A DNA stretch of 10,572 bases from an uncultured beta proteobacterium (lineage in GTDB: Bacteria > Pseudomonadota > Gammaproteobacteria > Burkholderiales > Burkholderiaceae_C). A program made the position numbers and the translations under genes. The notes below the pieces were generated by a model, which saw nothing but the letters and a program-made list of their open reading frames with translations, was not told the DNA's origin and ran no database searches. Positions 1-6,771 of the stretch are shown one piece after another; positions within the stretch are counted from its first letter, which is position 1; every line of letters begins with the position of its first letter. The DNA lies in the NCBI GenBank assembly GCA_903885415.1, contig CAISIP010000331.1, forward strand, positions 1 through 10,572. Direction: 5' to 3'.

Positions 1-1
1 C

Positions 2-277
2 GAAGGCCTGGTGATCGCGCCGGTGATCGCGCAGCCCAGCACCATCGCGATGCTCAAACACTCGCCCAATCCGGCAACGGCCATCCTGTTCTACGACTTC
101 ATGCTGGGCGAGGGCCAGAAGCTGCTGGCCGACAACAGCTACGTGGTGACGAGCAAGAAGTTTCCCTCGCCTTTCGCCAACACGGCGGTGAAGTACATCG
201 ACCCGGTGCTGGCGCTCGACCATCAGGACAAATGGCTCAAGTCCTTCGAAGACATCATCATCAAGAAAGCCAAGTGA
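2..277 (+). CDS. ABC transporter solute-binding protein, C-terminal part (5' end outside window)
   Basis: The last 91 residues of a periplasmic extracellular solute-binding protein of the iron(III)/AfuA-like type. The gene runs off the left edge, so signal peptide and N-terminal lobe are not visible. The tail has the usual layout of this family: a PVIAQPSTIAM strand, an NPATAILFYDFMLGEGQKLLA helix region, then a DP(V)LALDHQDKWLKSFEDI ending. The full-length binding protein at 9116-10150 ends in the same pattern (DPVVILDENDKW), so the two are paralogues. The stop TGA overlaps the proposed GTG start of the MarR gene by four bases, which suggests co-transcription and translational coupling. Such proteins capture a small solute in the periplasm and hand it to an inner-membrane permease. 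No permease is visible here, and the substrate is unknown. Confidence 0.85.
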   Translation, partial: EGLVIAPVIAQPSTIAMLKHSPNPATAILFYDFMLGEGQKLLADNSYVVTSKKFPSPFANTAVKYIDPVLALDHQDKWLKSFEDIIIKKAK

Positions 278-822
278 ACGCCAAGGGACAGGCGCCGGTG
301 CAGCGCCGCACGGGTCCGGCATGGCGCGAGGCTTTGCACGACGAGCGCATGGCCCACCTGATCAAGAACGCCTTTCGCTGCACCTCGAGCAGCCTGCAAC
401 GCAGCCTGCGCGAGCACGGCATCCGCTACGGGCACTGGACTTTCCTGCGCATCCTGTGGCAGGCCGACGGATTGACCCAGCGCCAACTCAGCGAGCAGGC
501 CGGCGTCAGCGAGGCATCGGCGGCCACGGTGCTGCGGGCGATGGAAAAACTGGACTACCTGCGGCGCGAGAAGATGCCCGACAACCGCAAGGAAGTCCGT
601 GTATTTCTGGCGCCGGCGGGCGCCGCGCTGCGCGCGCTGAGCATTCCCTGCGCCGAGCAGGTCAACCGCCAGGCGACCGCCAACATTGACGCGCACGACC
701 TGGCCGCCACCCGGCGCACGCTGCTGGCGGTGATTGCCAACCTGAGCCCGGACGGCGGGCCACCCGGCCGGACGCGCCGATCCAACCCGCTGAAACCTCC
801 GCCATCGAAAGCCACACCATGA
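274..822 (+). CDS. MarR-family transcriptional regulator
   Basis: A 182-residue winged-helix DNA-binding protein, expected to act as a cytoplasmic dimer that senses a small, often aromatic, ligand. The core is clear: LTQRQLSEQAGVSEASAATV (about residues 67-86) holds the support and recognition helices. DNRKEVRVFLAPAG (about 103-116) is the beta-wing, with the typical DxR turn. I chose the GTG at 274 because it overlaps the upstream stop by four bases and follows an AAGAAAG purine stretch at 263-269. An ATG at 232 would overlap the upstream gene by 46 bases, and an ATG at 349 would remove part of helix 1. The last 23 residues form a Pro/Arg-rich tail beyond the usual MarR fold. Its stop overlaps the next ATG by four bases. 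Placed first among the catabolic genes, it probably controls them; the ligand is unknown. Confidence 0.85.
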   Translation: MNAKGQAPVQRRTGPAWREALHDERMAHLIKNAFRCTSSSLQRSLREHGIRYGHWTFLRILWQADGLTQRQLSEQAGVSEASAATVLRAMEKLDYLRREKMPDNRKEVRVFLAPAGAALRALSIPCAEQVNRQATANIDAHDLAATRRTLLAVIANLSPDGGPPGRTRRSNPLKPPPSKATP

Positions 823-1808
823 CCCAACTGCAGCTGTCCATCGCGACCACCGACTACGACCATTTCCGCGACATCCGGCTGGGGACCGTCAAGCCCGAAG
901 GCATCGACCTGAACTGGTCCAACCTGGGCCACCACGAGTGCTTTGCGCGCTTCACCGCGAACCGGGAATTCCATCTGGCCGAGCTGTCCTTCGCCAAGTT
1001 CGCCACCCAGGTGACGCGCGCCAACAGCGACATCATCGGGCTGCCGGTGATCTGCTCGCGGCTGTTTCGCTTCAGCGCCTTTTATGTCAACAAGAAAAGC
1101 GGCATCCGCAGCGTGCAGGACCTGATCGGCAAGAAGGTCGGCTCGCCCGAGTGGGCGCATTCGGCAGCCGTCTATATGCGCGGCTGGATGCACAACGACA
1201 TGGGGGTGAAGCTGTCGGACGTGCACTGGTTCCAGGCCGGCGCCAATGCGCCGGGCCGGGTCGAAAAGGTCGAGATCAACCTGCCCGAGGGCGTGCGCCT
1301 CACCCGCGTGGCCGACAAGTCGCTGAGCCAGTTGCTCGCCGCCGGCGAGATCGACTGCGCGATCATCGCGCGCCCGCCCACCTGCTTTCTGGAAGGACAC
1401 CCCGACGTCGTTCGCCTGTTTCCCGACTTCCTCGACATGGAAGAGGCCTACTACGACCGCACCAAGGTCTGGCCGATCATGCACATCATCGCCATGCAAA
1501 AGAGCATCCTCGACGACAACCCCTGGGTGGCGCGCAACCTGTTCAACGCCTTCCAGGAGTCCAAGCGGCGCAGCATAGAGCGTTTGCTCGACCCGGCCGT
1601 TTCGCGCTACCCCTTGGCCTGGCTGACCAGCTACGCGCGCAAGATGCGCGATCGTTTCGGCGGCGACCCCTTCCCCTACGGCATCGAGGAAAACCGCGCG
1701 ACCTGGGAGCAAATGGCGCTGTACACGCACCAGCAGGGCATCGCGCACCGCCAGTTCACGCCGGAGGAAATTTTCCCCGCCGGCATAATGACCAACGTCG
1801 TCATCTGA
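819..1808 (+). CDS. 4,5-dihydroxyphthalate decarboxylase-like protein (Pht5 family)
   Basis: A 329-residue cytoplasmic protein without signal peptide, built on a periplasmic-binding-protein-like fold. Recognisable family blocks in order are EGIDL near residue 27, FHLAELSFAKF (51-61) in the place of the usual F-D-V-S-E-M-S segment, SRLFRFSAFYVN (80-91), KKVGSPEW (105-112), WFQAGANAPGR (137-147), ARPP (184-187), RLFPDF (199-204) and VWPIMHIIAM (217-226). The prototype removes a carboxyl group from 4,5-dihydroxyphthalate to give protocatechuate. Many relatives in Burkholderiales carry this name without biochemical proof, and some are annotated as ABC substrate-binding proteins. The ATG at 819 overlaps the MarR stop in an ATGA arrangement. 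Position directly before two class II aldolase-fold genes supports a role in breaking down a hydroxylated aromatic or polycarboxylic acid. Family assignment is firm; substrate is not. Confidence 0.8.
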   Translation: MTQLQLSIATTDYDHFRDIRLGTVKPEGIDLNWSNLGHHECFARFTANREFHLAELSFAKFATQVTRANSDIIGLPVICSRLFRFSAFYVNKKSGIRSVQDLIGKKVGSPEWAHSAAVYMRGWMHNDMGVKLSDVHWFQAGANAPGRVEKVEINLPEGVRLTRVADKSLSQLLAAGEIDCAIIARPPTCFLEGHPDVVRLFPDFLDMEEAYYDRTKVWPIMHIIAMQKSILDDNPWVARNLFNAFQESKRRSIERLLDPAVSRYPLAWLTSYARKMRDRFGGDPFPYGIEENRATWEQMALYTHQQGIAHRQFTPEEIFPAGIMTNVVI

Positions 1809-1829
1809 GGCGCGCACGCGCAAAAGCCC

Positions 1830-2576
1830 ATGAGCAACTCCCCTGTTTCCGCCGGCCCGATCGACGCCGCCGTGCTGGCCGATCTGGCGGCTGCCAGCCG
1901 GGTGCTGGCAGCGCAAGGCGTCGTCGACGGCTTCGGCCATGTGTCGATGCGCCACCCCGGATCGGGCGCACGCTACCTGATGTCGCGCTCGCTGGCGCCG
2001 GCGCTGGTGACACCCGACGACATCATCGAGTACGACCTCGACAGCCAAGCCTGCAACGCCGCCGGACGCGCGAGTTTTCTGGAGCGATTCATCCATGGCG
2101 CGGTCTACAAGGCGCGGCCCGACGTGATGGCGGTGGTGCACAGCCATTCGCCCTCGGTCGTACCGTTCGGGCTGGTTCGCATCAAGATGCAGGCGATGTT
2201 CCACAACGCCGCCTTTCTGGCAGCCGGCGTTCCGGTGTTCGACATCCGCGACAAGTTCGGTGCCACCGACATGCTGGTGGGCAACGCGCCCATGGGCGAA
2301 GCGCTGGCCGAGTCGCTGGGCGAGCGCGACGTGCTGCTGATGCGCGCGCACGGCAGCGTCGCCTGCGGACCGAGCCTGCCGATGGCGGTTTTTCGCGCCG
2401 TCTACACCGAGGTCAACGCACGCATCCAGCACTGGAGCCTGGCACTGGCGGCCGGCGAGCCGCTGGCGGCGCTCGACGAACAGGAAGGCCTGCTCGCCGA
2501 CGCGGTCAACCAGGGTGCGGGCGTTCGCGCCTGGGACCTGTGGCGGACCCAGATCCGGGCCCAGGTCGGCTGGTAA
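1830..2576 (+). CDS. Class II aldolase/adducin-family protein (first of two)
   Basis: A 248-residue soluble metal-dependent enzyme of the class II aldolase fold. The zinc site is readable: HSH at H104 and H106 (VVHSHSPS), the third histidine H174 in RAHGSVACG, and the candidate catalytic Glu E85 in the helix FLERFIHGAVYKARPDV. GFGHVSMR (34-41) matches the early glycine-rich phosphate/carboxylate-binding segment. Family members cleave C-C bonds of sugar phosphates or hydroxy acids, and some decarboxylate dihydroxyphthalate (the Arthrobacter 3,4-dihydroxyphthalate decarboxylase belongs to this fold). Given the Pht5-like neighbour, a decarboxylase role is an attractive inference. The gene begins 21 bases after the upstream stop and has no strong Shine-Dalgarno; the nearest purine-rich sequence is GAGG at 1807-1810. 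It is only distantly similar to the aldolase-fold protein that follows. Confidence 0.85.
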   Translation: MSNSPVSAGPIDAAVLADLAAASRVLAAQGVVDGFGHVSMRHPGSGARYLMSRSLAPALVTPDDIIEYDLDSQACNAAGRASFLERFIHGAVYKARPDVMAVVHSHSPSVVPFGLVRIKMQAMFHNAAFLAAGVPVFDIRDKFGATDMLVGNAPMGEALAESLGERDVLLMRAHGSVACGPSLPMAVFRAVYTEVNARIQHWSLALAAGEPLAALDEQEGLLADAVNQGAGVRAWDLWRTQIRAQVGW

Positions 2577-2630
2577 ACCGCTGCAGCGCGCAACCCGCCC
2601 CATCCTCAGCCACCACCAGGAGAAGCCGCC

Positions 2631-3305
2631 ATGGGCGACCCCACCGAATTGAAGCAGCAACTCGTCGACTGCATCCGCATGCTCGAAAGCGCGGACATCA
2701 TCGACTACAACGGCCACGCGAGCATCCGCCTGGACGGCGACCGGATGCTGATCAACATGGGCGCATGCCAGCGCAGTCGGCTCAGCGTCGACGACATCTG
2801 CACCATCGACATGGAAGGCCGACTGGTCGACGGCCAGGGCAAGCCGCCGCTCGAGTTCCATCTGCACGCCGGCGTCTACCGGGCCCGGCCCGACGTCCAG
2901 GCCTGCGTCCATGCGCACCCCAAATGGTCCACCTTCCTGACCATGACCGGCCACGCCTATGAGCCGGTCTACGCGCAGGGTTCGCTGGTCTACCCGGTGC
3001 CGGTGCTCGACTCGCCCAACTCGATCAACAACCGCGCCATGGCCGACCGCCTGGCCGCGACGCTGGGCGACCGGCCGGCCGCGCTGATGAAGTCGCACGG
3101 CGCGGTCACGGTGGGCAAGAGCATCCAGGAGGCTTTTGTGCTGGCGAACTACATGGAAGAAAACGCCTACCGCCAGTACATGGCGATGCAAATCGGCAAG
3201 CCCTACGTCTTCACCCCGCACGAGCTCGCCATGTGCCGCGAAAAGCTATGGTCCGACACGCTGTTCCAGCGCGCCTGGGACCACTTCCACGCCAAGCTCG
3301 CGTAG
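2631..3305 (+). CDS. Class II aldolase/adducin-family protein (second of two)
   Basis: A 224-residue class II aldolase-fold protein with all metal-site residues present: E75 in PPLEFHLHAGVYRARPDV, H94 and H96 in CVHAHPKWS, and H156 in KSHGAVTVG. DYNGHASIR (25-33) is the usual N-terminal substrate-binding segment. The start is well supported by an AGGAG at 2618-2622, eight bases ahead of the ATG. A 54-base gap separates it from the first aldolase-fold gene, and it is the last gene of the operon before the convergent AroE-like gene. The protein is clearly a separate family member and not a recent copy of its neighbour, since sequence between the motifs differs widely. Likely jobs are retro-aldol cleavage or decarboxylation of a hydroxylated acid; which one cannot be told from sequence. 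Confidence 0.87.
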   Translation: MGDPTELKQQLVDCIRMLESADIIDYNGHASIRLDGDRMLINMGACQRSRLSVDDICTIDMEGRLVDGQGKPPLEFHLHAGVYRARPDVQACVHAHPKWSTFLTMTGHAYEPVYAQGSLVYPVPVLDSPNSINNRAMADRLAATLGDRPAALMKSHGAVTVGKSIQEAFVLANYMEENAYRQYMAMQIGKPYVFTPHELAMCREKLWSDTLFQRAWDHFHAKLA

Positions 3306-3326
3306 CCCTCGGCCGACAGCGGCTAC
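3302..3326. terminator. Possible bidirectional hairpin over two convergent stop codons
   Basis: GTAGCC at 3302-3307 and GGCTAC at 3321-3326 form a perfect 6-base inverted repeat that contains the stop codons of both convergent genes (TAG at 3303-3305, and 3323-3325 on the minus strand). The loop holds the palindrome TCGGCCGA. There is no following T-run on either strand, so intrinsic termination is doubtful and an mRNA 3'-end stabiliser is equally possible. Confidence 0.3.
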
Positions 3327-4165
3327 AGGCTCTGCTCGACCAGCAGGCGCAGCTCGTCGCTGACCTCGGGCTCGATGCCGAACCAGGCTTTCCAGGCCAG
3401 TGGCCCCTGGTGCAGCAGCATGCCCAGGCCGCCCACCGTCGGGTTGCCGCGCGCGCGCGCGGCCGCCAGCAAAGGCGTCTCCAGCGGCACATAGACGATA
3501 TCGGCAACGACCGCCGTCACCGGCAGCGCGTCGAGTGCGATGTCGAGTGCACCCTGTCCGACCATGCCCTGGCTGGTGGTGTTCACCACCAGCGCCGCGC
3601 CGCGCAGCAGTTCGCCGCGCTGCTCCCAGTCAAAAGCCTGGACCGCGCCGCCCAAGGCCTGTGCCACCGCGCGCGCGCGCTGCGCGCTGCGGTTGACCAG
3701 CCGTATCTCGGGCACACCCTCCTGCAGCAATCCGTAGCACACCGCGCGCGAACCACCACCGGCGCCGATCACCACCGCCGGACCGGCGTCGGCGCGCCAG
3801 TGCGGCTGCTGCCGGCGCAGATTGCGGATGAAGCCGAAGGCGTCGTTGTTGCTGCCCAGCAGGCTGCCGTCGGGGCGCACCGTCACGCAGCTGATGGCGC
3901 CGATGGCGCGCGCCGACTCGTGCACCTCGTCGACGATGCGCATCGCCTCCTGCTTGTGCGGAATCGTCACATTGCAGCCGGCGAAGCCCAGCGCGGGCAG
4001 CGCGCGCAGCGCCTGCTCCAAACCCTCGGGCCGGATCGCCAGCGGCACATAGGCGCCGGCGAGCTGGTGCCGGGCAAACCAGTAGTTGTGAATCATCGGC
4101 GAGCGCGAATGCATGATGGGCCAGCCCATCACGCCCGCGAGCAGGAATGTGTCGGTATGTGCCAT
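3323..4165 (-). CDS. Shikimate dehydrogenase-like protein (AroE family, probably catabolic variant)
   Basis: A 280-residue cytoplasmic NAD(P)-dependent dehydrogenase of the AroE/YdiB family. Visible landmarks are HSRSP (S20, S22), NVTIPHK with T67 and catalytic K71, GSNNDAFGF with D108, the nucleotide loop GAGGGS (134-139), the cofactor-selecting NRS (158-160), VNTTSQGM (194-201), Y225, and GGLGMLLHQG with Q253. Classical AroE reduces 3-dehydroshikimate to shikimate with NADPH. Here the position of E. coli Asn86 (GAVNT) reads GAISC, and the Thr before the catalytic Asp is Asn, so the substrate may differ. The ATG is backed by a GGAGGA at 4175-4180 (complement), nine bases away. It is divergent from the Bug operon and convergent with the aldolase gene. 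I infer a role in catabolism of a cyclic hydroxy acid instead of the housekeeping aromatic pathway. Confidence 0.85.
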   Translation of the reverse strand: MAHTDTFLLAGVMGWPIMHSRSPMIHNYWFARHQLAGAYVPLAIRPEGLEQALRALPALGFAGCNVTIPHKQEAMRIVDEVHESARAIGAISCVTVRPDGSLLGSNNDAFGFIRNLRRQQPHWRADAGPAVVIGAGGGSRAVCYGLLQEGVPEIRLVNRSAQRARAVAQALGGAVQAFDWEQRGELLRGAALVVNTTSQGMVGQGALDIALDALPVTAVVADIVYVPLETPLLAAARARGNPTVGGLGMLLHQGPLAWKAWFGIEPEVSDELRLLVEQSL

Positions 4166-4213
4166 GGCTTCGGGTCCTCCGGAAACGGTTTGACAAAGCG
4201 CCGCGGCGGCGGC

Positions 4214-4240
4214 AAAAAAATCGGCACCCGATGGGGCACC
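4214..4240 (-). terminator. Terminator/attenuator-like hairpin in the AroE-like gene leader
   Basis: Read on the minus strand, GGTGCCC (4240-4234), loop CATC, GGGTGCC (4229-4223) can form a 7-base-pair RNA stem including two G-U wobbles. It is followed after two bases by seven T residues (4220-4214). On the plus strand the same arms give mismatches, so the structure is specific to leftward RNA. It lies about 50 bases before the start codon at 4165. It could attenuate transcription into the AroE-like gene or stop antisense transcripts coming from the Bug promoter region. Confidence 0.4.
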
Positions 4241-4244
4241 ACGG

Positions 4245-4271
4245 CCGGCATTGCCTTGACAGCCATGCCGG
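4245..4271. promoter_or_regulatory. Inverted repeat CCGGCAT-N13-ATGCCGG centred on a -35 box
   Basis: The arms CCGGCAT (4245-4251) and ATGCCGG (4265-4271) are perfect 7-base inverted repeats. Their centre, 4258, falls inside the TTGACA hexamer of the Bug promoter. A dimeric repressor bound here would block polymerase. No regulator can be assigned; the MarR protein encoded at 274-822 is one candidate. Confidence 0.35.
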
Positions 4272-4284
4272 GGTGCATTCTAAT
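4256..4284 (+). promoter_or_regulatory. Sigma-70 promoter of the Bug-PrpD-SDR operon
   Basis: A perfect TTGACA (4256-4261) is separated by 17 bases from TCTAAT (4279-4284), a five-of-six match to the -10 consensus. Transcription would begin near 4291, giving a leader of about 80 bases. It is the best promoter match I found in the window and sits in the only AT-enriched part of this intergenic region. Confidence 0.6.
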
Positions 4285-4311
4285 CGGTGGCGTTCAACAT
4301 AACAGACCATC

Positions 4312-4328
4312 GTTCCGTATACAGGGAC
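4312..4328. promoter_or_regulatory. Operator GTTCC-N7-GGGAC, shared type with the cupin gene
   Basis: GTTCC (4312-4316) and GGGAC (4324-4328) form a near-perfect inverted repeat around GTATACA. The site starts 27 bases after the -10 box, that is, downstream of the expected transcription start. A closely similar site (GTTCCGTAT shared) lies at the same distance from the -10 box before the cupin gene. The size and symmetry would suit a dimeric regulator such as an IclR-type protein, but that is inference. Confidence 0.5.
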
Positions 4329-4332
4329 AACA

Positions 4333-4355
4333 GATCGGGTTCGGTCGGCCCGATC
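4333..4355 (+). promoter_or_regulatory. Leader hairpin GATCGGG-N9-CCCGATC before the Bug gene
   Basis: Perfect 7-base inverted repeat (4333-4339 and 4349-4355) in the predicted 5' leader, ending eight bases before the GGAG Shine-Dalgarno at 4363-4366. As RNA it would form a stable stem with a 9-base loop; as DNA it could be a second operator. Confidence 0.3.
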
Positions 4356-4371
4356 GCCAAACGGAGATGCT

Positions 4372-5343
4372 ATGGACCGCAGAAACACGCTGCAAGCGAT
4401 TGCCCTGGGACTTGGCGCGCTGCCGCTGCTGGGCGCGGCGCAGGATGCCTGGCCGAGCAAGCCGATCAAGATCATCGCGCCGGTGGCGCCCGGCGGGGGC
4501 GTCGACCTGGTCGCGCGCACCATGGGCGACCGGCTCGGACGCGTGCTCGGCCAGAGCTTCATCGTCGACAACCAGAGCGGCGGCGGCGGCACCATCGCCG
4601 CGCAGCTGGTCACCCGCGCGGCGCCCGACGGCTACACGCTGATGCTCGGCTATGTGGGCACGCATGGAACCAACCCGGCGGTGCGCAAGCTGCCCTACGA
4701 CGCGGTCAACGGCTTTACCGCGATCGGCATGGTCGGCGGAACGCCCAATGTGCTGGTCGTCAACCCTGCGCTGCCGGTCCAGTCGGTCAAGGAGTTCGTC
4801 GCCCACCTGAAAGCCAACCCGGCGCGGCTGAGCTACGGTTCGGCCGGCCAGGGAACGCTGACCCACCTAGTGATGGAGCAGTTCAAGGAAGACAGCCAGA
4901 CCTTCATGGTCCATGTGCCGTACCGCGGCATCGGCCCGGCCATCGTCGACGTGCTGGGCAACCAGACGCAGGCGATGTTCCCCGGCTTGGCGGCGGCGCT
5001 GCCGCACATCAGCGCGCGCAAGATACGCCCGCTGGCCGTCACCGGCGCCCGACGCCACCGGCTGCTGCCCGAAGTGCCGACGATGGCCGAACTCGGCTTC
5101 AAGGGCTTCGACGGCGTGCAGTGGTACGGCATCATGGGCCCGGCGAAAATGTCCGCAGCGATCGTCAGCCGGCTGAACACCGAAATCAACCAGCTGATCA
5201 ACACGCCCGAGCTGCGCGACAAGCTGGCGTCCGAAGCGCTCGACACCATGCCGATGACGAGCGAGCAGTTCGCCAGCTACATCAAGACCGACATCGACAA
5301 GTGGTCGCGACTGGTCAAGGCGCGCAAGATCGACCTCGAATAA
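4372..5343 (+). CDS. Bug family (TctC-type) tripartite tricarboxylate transporter receptor
   Basis: A 323-residue periplasmic binding protein. Residues 1 to about 23 form an export signal (RR near the start, hydrophobic core IALGLGALPLLGAA). The mature part starts with WPSKPIKIIAPVAPGGGVD, the hallmark of Bug receptors, followed by DNQSGGGGTIAA, APDGYTLMLG, LPYDAVNGFTAI, LSYGSAGQGTLTHL, VPYRGIGPAI and the LPEVPTMAELGFKGFD block near the C terminus. Length is normal for the family. A GGAG at 4363-4366 decides the ATG. Such receptors bind carboxylates in the periplasm for TctAB-type transporters, though many in Burkholderiales are orphans, as this one appears to be within the window. It leads an operon with two MmgE/PrpD genes and an SDR gene, so its ligand is probably the substrate of those enzymes. 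Confidence 0.95.
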   Translation: MDRRNTLQAIALGLGALPLLGAAQDAWPSKPIKIIAPVAPGGGVDLVARTMGDRLGRVLGQSFIVDNQSGGGGTIAAQLVTRAAPDGYTLMLGYVGTHGTNPAVRKLPYDAVNGFTAIGMVGGTPNVLVVNPALPVQSVKEFVAHLKANPARLSYGSAGQGTLTHLVMEQFKEDSQTFMVHVPYRGIGPAIVDVLGNQTQAMFPGLAAALPHISARKIRPLAVTGARRHRLLPEVPTMAELGFKGFDGVQWYGIMGPAKMSAAIVSRLNTEINQLINTPELRDKLASEALDTMPMTSEQFASYIKTDIDKWSRLVKARKIDLE

Positions 5344-5365
5344 ACCCCTATTTTCCGGAAGACCC

Positions 5366-6736
5366 ATGGCCATCAACAGCAAGGTAAAAGCCGACCCCCA
5401 CGCACCCGCTATCAGCCAGATGCTGGCCGAATTCGCCGTCGGCCATCCGTCCAGGGGTTGGAGCGACGCAGTCGACCGCGAGGCCCACCGCACATTCGCC
5501 AACTGGGTCGGCTGCGCCATCGGCCCGTCGACGCACGAGACCCTGCAGGCCGCGCTGGCGGCGGTGATGGAACTCTCGCCCGCGCCGCAGGCGTCGATAC
5601 TCGGGCGCCGCGAAAAGGTCGACCTGGCCAACGCGGCGCTGCTCGGCGGCATCAGCTCGCACACCTTCGACTTCGACGACACGCACCTGCGCACCATCAT
5701 CCATCCGGCCGGCCCGGTGGCGCCTGCGGCGCTGGCGCTGGCCGAGCACCTGGGACGCAGCGGGCGCGAACTGCTCGACGCGATCGTGATCGGCATCGAG
5801 GTGTCGTGCCGGGTCGGCAACGCGATCTATCCCGACCACTACGACCGCGGCTGGCACATTACCGGCTCCACCGGCATGCTCGGCAGCGCCGCTGCCTGCG
5901 CCCGGCTGCTCGGGCTCGACGCCGCACGCACCCAGATGGCCATCGGCATCGCCGCCTCGCAACCGATCGGTGTGCGCGAACAGTTCGGCACCATGACCAA
6001 GCCCTTTCACCCCGGCGGCGCCGCCAAGGCCGGGCTGATGTCGGCGCTGATGGCCAAGCACGGCTACACCGCGTCCAAGCGGGCGCTCGAAGCACCGCGC
6101 GGGCTGCTGCAGGTCTTTTCCGACAAAACCGACTGGTCGCAGGTCACCGACAAGCTGGGCCATAGCTGGGAAGTCGCCCTCAACACCTACAAGCCCTTTG
6201 CCTGCGGCATCGTGATCCACCCCAGCATCGACGGCTGTGTGCAGCTGCGCGAAGAGCACGGCCTGAAAGCCGAGGACATCGACAGCGTCAGCATCCGGGT
6301 GCACTCGCTGGTGCTCGAACTCACCGGCAAGAAGACACCGTCGACCGGACTCGAGAGCAAGTTCAGCGTCTACCACAGCTGTGCCGTCGGGCTGCTGTAC
6401 GGCCAGGCGGGCGAGCATGAGTACACCGACGCGGTCGTCAACCGGCCCGAGGTGCAGGCGCTGCGCGCGCGCGTCGAGGCCATCGTCGACGACACGGTGC
6501 ACGAGGCCTCTTCGGACATCACCATCCGCACCCGCGACGGCCGCACGCTGCATCGCTTTGTCGAGCATGCGATCGGAAGCGTCGAGCGCCCGATGAGCGA
6601 CGCCCAGTTGCGCGCCAAGTTCTGCGGCCAGAGCGATCCGATTCTGGGCGCTGAGAAGTCCGCGCGCGCCTGGAGCGTGGCGATGGACATCGCGCACTGC
6701 GCCGGCATGGGCGACCTGATCGCCGCGGCGACCTGA
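5366..6736 (+). CDS. MmgE/PrpD family protein (first of two)
   Basis: A 456-residue cytoplasmic protein of the MmgE/PrpD family, which includes 2-methylcitrate dehydratase, cis-aconitate decarboxylase and iminodisuccinate epimerase. Conserved blocks are SSHTFDFDDTH (97-107), H113 in IIHPAG, GWHITGSTG with H164, TKPFHPGGAAKAG with K212, and YKPFACGIVIHP with K276 and H285. These are the positions expected in the active cleft between the helical and lid domains, so the enzyme looks intact. A GGAAG at 5357-5361 precedes the ATG, and only 22 bases separate it from the Bug gene. It probably dehydrates, epimerises or decarboxylates the carboxylate captured by the receptor. Identity with the following paralogue is low outside the motifs. 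The reaction cannot be picked from sequence alone. Confidence 0.9.
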   Translation: MAINSKVKADPHAPAISQMLAEFAVGHPSRGWSDAVDREAHRTFANWVGCAIGPSTHETLQAALAAVMELSPAPQASILGRREKVDLANAALLGGISSHTFDFDDTHLRTIIHPAGPVAPAALALAEHLGRSGRELLDAIVIGIEVSCRVGNAIYPDHYDRGWHITGSTGMLGSAAACARLLGLDAARTQMAIGIAASQPIGVREQFGTMTKPFHPGGAAKAGLMSALMAKHGYTASKRALEAPRGLLQVFSDKTDWSQVTDKLGHSWEVALNTYKPFACGIVIHPSIDGCVQLREEHGLKAEDIDSVSIRVHSLVLELTGKKTPSTGLESKFSVYHSCAVGLLYGQAGEHEYTDAVVNRPEVQALRARVEAIVDDTVHEASSDITIRTRDGRTLHRFVEHAIGSVERPMSDAQLRAKFCGQSDPILGAEKSARAWSVAMDIAHCAGMGDLIAAAT

Positions 6737-6771
6737 TCCGCACGCCCTCCGTAGCCGGACCGCGCCGCACC

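Noticed and set aside
2580..2587. GCTGCAGC palindrome between the two aldolase-fold genes
   Set aside because: Eight bases of GC-rich symmetry are expected by chance and no promoter element is nearby.
938..2962. Plus-strand 674-codon frame overlapping the decarboxylase-like and first aldolase genes
   Set aside because: Frame-shifted shadow, rich in Arg, Ala and Pro, with no motif; the overlapping frames have clear families.
555..3221. Very long minus-strand open frame (888 codons) opposite the MarR, decarboxylase-like and aldolase genes
   Set aside because: It is antisense to three clearly recognised genes. Its composition (repeated H, R, V, G, D without family motifs) is typical of the complement of high-GC coding DNA.
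3233..4642. Plus-strand 469-codon frame opposite the AroE-like gene
   Set aside because: Antisense to a gene with complete AroE motifs, and runs across the divergent promoter region into the Bug gene.
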